A stretch of 7,675 bases of DNA from the NCBI GenBank assembly GCA_943908385.1, contig CALTTF010000079.1, positions 1 through 7,675 of the forward strand. The letters are read 5' to 3'. Made by a program: the position numbers and the translations under genes. A model generated the notes under the pieces. That model was not told where the DNA came from, did not search any database, and saw only the letters and a program-made list of their open reading frames with translations. Positions 4,707 to 7,675 of the stretch are shown here, in pieces. The DNA is from an uncultured Corynebacterium sp. GTDB taxonomy: Bacteria > Actinomycetota > Actinomycetes > Mycobacteriales > Mycobacteriaceae. Every line of letters starts with the position of its first letter. Position 1 is the stretch's first letter.

Positions 4707-6980
4707 TTAGGCGGTGACGCGGTAGACGTCAAAGACGCCCTCGATATTGCGCACCTGGTTCATCAGCGTGCCCAACTGCTTGGTGTCGGATACTTGGAAG
4801 GTGAACCGGACGGTGGCGATGTGGTCGTCGTCGCAGTGGTGGTTGAAGGCGATGACGGGCAGCTTCTGGTCGTTGAGGACACGGGTGAGCTCGGCGAGCA
4901 GGCCCTGCTTGTCCAGGGCTTCGAGCTGCATCGTCGCCAGGGAGGCGCCTTGGCGGGAGCCGCTATCCCACTCGACGTGAATGAGGCGGGCGGATTCCTG
5001 CTTGAGCTTCTCGGCGTTGGTGCAGTCGACGCGGTGGACGGAGACTCCCCCGCCGCGGGTGACAAAGCCGAAGATGTCGTCGCCGGGCACGGGCTGGCAG
5101 CAGCGGGCCAGTTTGGCCATGACGTCGGGGGATCCTTCGACGAGGATGCCGGGGCCGTCGATACGCGTCGGCGTCTTGAGTTCCGCGATGGGTGCGCGGG
5201 CGGCGAGCGCGTCGACGGCGTCGTCTTCGTCGCCGAACATCTCCACGAGCAGGCTGACGACGTGCTTCGCGGAGGTCTGGCCGGATCCGATCGCGGTGTA
5301 GAGCGCGTCGACGCCGTCGTAGTGGAGCTGCGTGGCCACCTTATTCATGGAGTCGGCGGTGAACAGGCGGTGCATCGGCAGGCCGCCGCGCTGAACCTCG
5401 GCGGCGAGGGCGTCACGGCCAGCCTCGAGGTGCTCCTCGCGGCGCTCCTTGGCGAACCACTGGCGGATCTTGTTCCGGGCGCGCGGGGAGACGACGAATT
5501 CCTGCCAGTCACGCGACGGGCCCGCATTCGCGTCCTTGGACGTGAATACCTCGACACGGTCGCCCGACTTGAGTGTGGACTCCAGCGCGACGAGCTTGCC
5601 GTTGACCTTCGCGCCGATGCAGCGGTGGCCGACCTCGGTGTGCACGGCGTAGGCGAAATCGACCGGGGTGGAATCCGCCGGCAGGTTGATCACGTCGCCC
5701 TTCGGGGTGAAGCAGAAGATCTGCGCCGAGGTGAGGTCGTAGCGCAGGGAGTCGAGGAACTCGTTCGGGTCGGCGGCCTCTTTTTGCCAGTCCAGAAGCT
5801 GACGCATCCACGTCATCTGGTCCAGCTCCGCCTGGTCGCCTTTGTGGTTGCCCTTCGTCTCCTTGTAGCGCCAGTGCGCGGCCACGCCGAACTCGGCGTT
5901 GTAGTGCATCTCGTGCGTGCGCACCTGGATCTCCAGCGGACGGCCGGAATCCGTCATCACAGTGGTGTGGAGCGACTGGTAGACGCCGAAGCGCGGGTTG
6001 GAGATGTAGTCCTTGAAACGGCCCGGCATCGCGGAGTAGAGCGAGTGGACCACGCCGATGGCGGCGTAGCAGTCGCTGACATTGTCCACGAGGACGCGAA
6101 TGCCCACCAGGTCGAAGATCTCGTTGAAGTCGCGGCCGCGCACGACCATCTTCTGGTAGATCGACCAGTAGTGCTTCGGCCGGCCCATCACTTCGGCCTT
6201 GATGCCGTTCTCTTTCAGCTCGGCCTGGACCTCGCCGGTGACTTCCTTCAACGCCCGGTCGCGCGACGGGGCGCGCTCGGCGACAAGGCGGACAATCTCC
6301 TCGTACTTCTTCGGGTAGAGGATCGCGAATGCGAGGTCTTCGAGTTCCCACTTCACCGAGGCCATGCCAAGGCGGTGTGCCAACGGAGCGATGACCTCGA
6401 GGGTCTCGCGGGCCTTCTTCTGCTGCTTCTCCGGCGGCAGGAAGCGCATCGTGCGCATGTTGTGCAGGCGATCGGCGACTTTGATCACCAGCACACGCGG
6501 GTCCTGCGACATGGCGACAATCATCTTGCGGATCGTCTCCGCTTCGGCTGCGGCGCCGAGGGCGACTTTGTCGAGCTTGGTCACGCCGTCGACAAGCCGG
6601 GCGACCTCGGGGCCGAAATCGTTCGTGAGGTCGTCGAGCGAGTACTCCGTGTCCTCGACGGTGTCGTGCAGCAGCGCCGCCATGATCGTCGTGGTGTCCA
6701 TGCCGATCTCGGCGCAGATCGTAGACACCGCCAACGGGTGGGTGATATACGGGTCGCCTGACTTGCGCTGCACGCCCTCGTGCAGGCGCTCCGCGGTCTC
6801 GTAGGCGCGCGAGATGTCCTCGACCTTCGCCTTCGGGTGGTACTTGCGGTGGATCGAGTACAGCGGCTCGATCACGGGGTTCGTCTTCGGCCGCCCACCT
6901 GTGAGCGACCGGGCGAGCCTGGCCGACACACTGCGCATCGACGAACCTGTTCGCCGCTGCGGTTTGTCTTGGGACGTCAT
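4707..6980 (-). CDS. rel: Bifunctional (p)ppGpp synthetase/hydrolase Rel
   Basis: Rel makes (p)ppGpp from ATP and GTP/GDP on stalled ribosomes and also degrades it, controlling the stringent response. The 757-residue length is typical. The hydrolase HD domain has H81, H105-D106, E109-D110 and N174 (DRLHNMRT). The synthetase domain (about 225-400) includes FDLVGIRV with D290, and the substrate-binding RFKD motif at 321-324, the version found in bifunctional rather than RelA-type enzymes. It also has LEIQVRT (349-355). A TGS domain lies at about 418-480. The zinc-finger-like motif has C627, C628, H649 and C653, and an ACT domain covers about 683-757. All key residues of both activities are present, so both should work. 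The ATG is 28 bases after the apt stop. TAAGGTGGGCGC just before it can be read either as a -10 box or as an AAGG ribosome-binding site. No ordinary terminator follows. Confidence 0.97.
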   Translation of the reverse strand: MTSQDKPQRRTGSSMRSVSARLARSLTGGRPKTNPVIEPLYSIHRKYHPKAKVEDISRAYETAERLHEGVQRKSGDPYITHPLAVSTICAEIGMDTTTIMAALLHDTVEDTEYSLDDLTNDFGPEVARLVDGVTKLDKVALGAAAEAETIRKMIVAMSQDPRVLVIKVADRLHNMRTMRFLPPEKQQKKARETLEVIAPLAHRLGMASVKWELEDLAFAILYPKKYEEIVRLVAERAPSRDRALKEVTGEVQAELKENGIKAEVMGRPKHYWSIYQKMVVRGRDFNEIFDLVGIRVLVDNVSDCYAAIGVVHSLYSAMPGRFKDYISNPRFGVYQSLHTTVMTDSGRPLEIQVRTHEMHYNAEFGVAAHWRYKETKGNHKGDQAELDQMTWMRQLLDWQKEAADPNEFLDSLRYDLTSAQIFCFTPKGDVINLPADSTPVDFAYAVHTEVGHRCIGAKVNGKLVALESTLKSGDRVEVFTSKDANAGPSRDWQEFVVSPRARNKIRQWFAKERREEHLEAGRDALAAEVQRGGLPMHRLFTADSMNKVATQLHYDGVDALYTAIGSGQTSAKHVVSLLVEMFGDEDDAVDALAARAPIAELKTPTRIDGPGILVEGSPDVMAKLARCCQPVPGDDIFGFVTRGGGVSVHRVDCTNAEKLKQESARLIHVEWDSGSRQGASLATMQLEALDKQGLLAELTRVLNDQKLPVIAFNHHCDDDHIATVRFTFQVSDTKQLGTLMNQVRNIEGVFDVYRVTA

Positions 6981-6986
6981 GCGCCC

Positions 6987-6992
6987 ACCTTA
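6987..6992 (-). promoter_or_regulatory. Candidate -10 element or ribosome-binding site of rel
   Basis: On the minus strand, TAAGGT ends 6 bases before the rel ATG, fitting a leaderless promoter. The overlapping AAGGTGG could equally be a ribosome-binding site on an apt-rel mRNA. The sequence alone does not decide, and both may operate. Confidence 0.35.
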
Positions 6993-7008
6993 TGCCACGA
7001 CGTCGGTT

Positions 7009-7587
7009 CTATGCCGCGTCGCCTTCGCTTTGGTTGAGAACGACCAGCGGAAGACCCTCCAGACGCTCACGCCCACCGAGACCGGAAACTTCCAGAACGA
7101 CGACGCAACCGGCGACAGTGCCGCCGGCGCGCTCGATCAGTTCGCGGGCGGCGCCGAGAGTGCCGCCGGTGGCGAGGACATCGTCGACAAGCACGATGCT
7201 CTTGCCCTCAAGGTTCATTCCCTCAGCGGGGATCTCGAGGGCGGCGGTGCCGTACTCGAGGGAGTATTCCTGGCTGATCACCGGCGGGGGCAGCTTCCCC
7301 TTCTTGCGGATGGCCAGAATGCCCAGGCCCATCTCGTAGGCGACGGCGGAGCCGAGTAGGAAGCCGCGGGCGTCGAGGCCGCCGATCATGTCGGCGCCCA
7401 GGTTCTTCGAGGCCTCCGCCATCTCCGCGATGACGACTTTGAGCGCCGCGCCGTCGGCGAGCACCGGGGTGAGGTCCTCGAATAGAACGCCCGTCTCCGG
7501 GAAGTCCTGCACGTAGCGCATCTTCTCGGCCAGCGCTTCGCGCGCGGTGCGGTAGGTGGGTTGAACAGAGGTCTCTGGAGAGGTCAT
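7009..7587 (-). CDS. apt: Adenine phosphoribosyltransferase
   Basis: APRT converts adenine and PRPP to AMP and pyrophosphate in purine salvage. The 192-residue protein shows the phosphoribosyltransferase signature IVLVDDVLATGGTL (131-144), whose acidic pair and TGGT loop bind PRPP. DARGFLLG lies at 72-79, and RKKGKLP with SQEYSLEYGT (94-114) forms the flexible active-site hood typical of APRT. The start ATG is only 3 bases after the upstream gene's TAG, and the region before it has no strong ribosome-binding site, which suggests translational coupling. Being next to rel links salvage of purine nucleotides with a (p)ppGpp enzyme that consumes them. This pairing is, from memory, conserved in mycobacteria and corynebacteria. 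Confidence 0.96.
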   Translation of the reverse strand: MTSPETSVQPTYRTAREALAEKMRYVQDFPETGVLFEDLTPVLADGAALKVVIAEMAEASKNLGADMIGGLDARGFLLGSAVAYEMGLGILAIRKKGKLPPPVISQEYSLEYGTAALEIPAEGMNLEGKSIVLVDDVLATGGTLGAARELIERAGGTVAGCVVVLEVSGLGGRERLEGLPLVVLNQSEGDAA

Positions 7588-7590
7588 GGT

Positions 7591-7675
7591 CTACTTGTCG
7601 TCTTTCTGTTCCGGTGTGGGTTCCAAACCGGGAACGTGCCAGCGGTCCATGTTCCAGCCGATCCCGACAGGGCCA
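7591..7675 (-). CDS. C-terminal end of a probable peptide/solute-binding protein (DciAE/Rv2585c-like)
   Basis: Only the last 27 complete codons are in the window, beginning GPVGIGWNMDRWHVPG and ending KDDK before TAG at 7591-7593. The fragment is partial at the window edge. The GIGWNMDRW stretch is reminiscent of C-termini of ABC-type peptide-binding lipoproteins. In the actinobacterial order I recall, the gene immediately upstream of apt is such a protein, with secF and secD beyond it. The functional call rests mostly on synteny. The 3-base gap to apt shows the two belong to one operon. Confidence 0.5.
   Translation of the reverse strand, partial: GPVGIGWNMDRWHVPGLEPTPEQKDDK

Noticed and set aside
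4794..6761. Plus-strand open frame of about 655 codons opposite rel
   Set aside because: It mirrors rel codon structure in GC-rich DNA. The translation is an Asp/Val/Leu/His/Arg-biased string without motifs, and rel is complete with all its domains.

Overview
The window looks like a chromosomal segment of a high-GC Corynebacterium or a close relative. The order hisS, a small metallo-beta-lactamase-fold hydrolase, a membrane-anchored cyclophilin, bifunctional rel, apt and a solute-binding-protein tail matches the block I recall from Corynebacterium glutamicum and Mycobacterium tuberculosis (Rv2580c to Rv2585c). Genus and synteny come from memory of those genomes, not from a search.

Layout, left to right. 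Positions 1-48 hold the last 15 codons of an unrecognised plus-strand gene, followed by a short convergent spacer with direct repeats. Three minus-strand genes follow, transcribed right to left: tpx (thiol peroxidase, 2184-2681), an MBL-fold hydrolase (1485-2135) and hisS (histidyl-tRNA synthetase, 166-1473). Facing away from tpx on the plus strand is a membrane-anchored cyclophilin (2791-3681), which ends in a strong intrinsic terminator. A 371-bp spacer (3682-4052) then carries operator-like palindromes, a G-quadruplex-capable tract and a good sigma-A-type promoter. That promoter drives a 124-residue secreted Thr-rich protein (4053-4427), which has its own terminator. The next 279 bp contain a 76-bp two-tier inverted repeat. 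The minus-strand genes rel (4707-6980), apt (7009-7587) and the extreme C-terminus of a probable peptide/solute-binding protein (7591 to the edge) complete the window.

How the genes relate: apt recycles adenine to AMP. Rel makes and degrades (p)ppGpp in response to uncharged tRNA. HisS charges tRNA-His. The cyclophilin is probably extracytoplasmic and helps fold exported proteins. Tpx and the MBL hydrolase deal with peroxides and probably with thioester-type metabolites. tpx appears to be an addition to the block.

The least ordinary parts are the structured inverted repeat downstream of rel, the regulatory-looking spacer before the small secreted protein, and that protein itself, which I cannot assign to a known family. 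Four minus-strand genes (hisS, the MBL hydrolase, tpx, rel) each have a TANNNT hexamer 6-8 bases before the start codon. This suggests leaderless transcription, although rel also has a possible ribosome-binding site. No tRNA, rRNA, CRISPR array, transposase or phage gene was seen.
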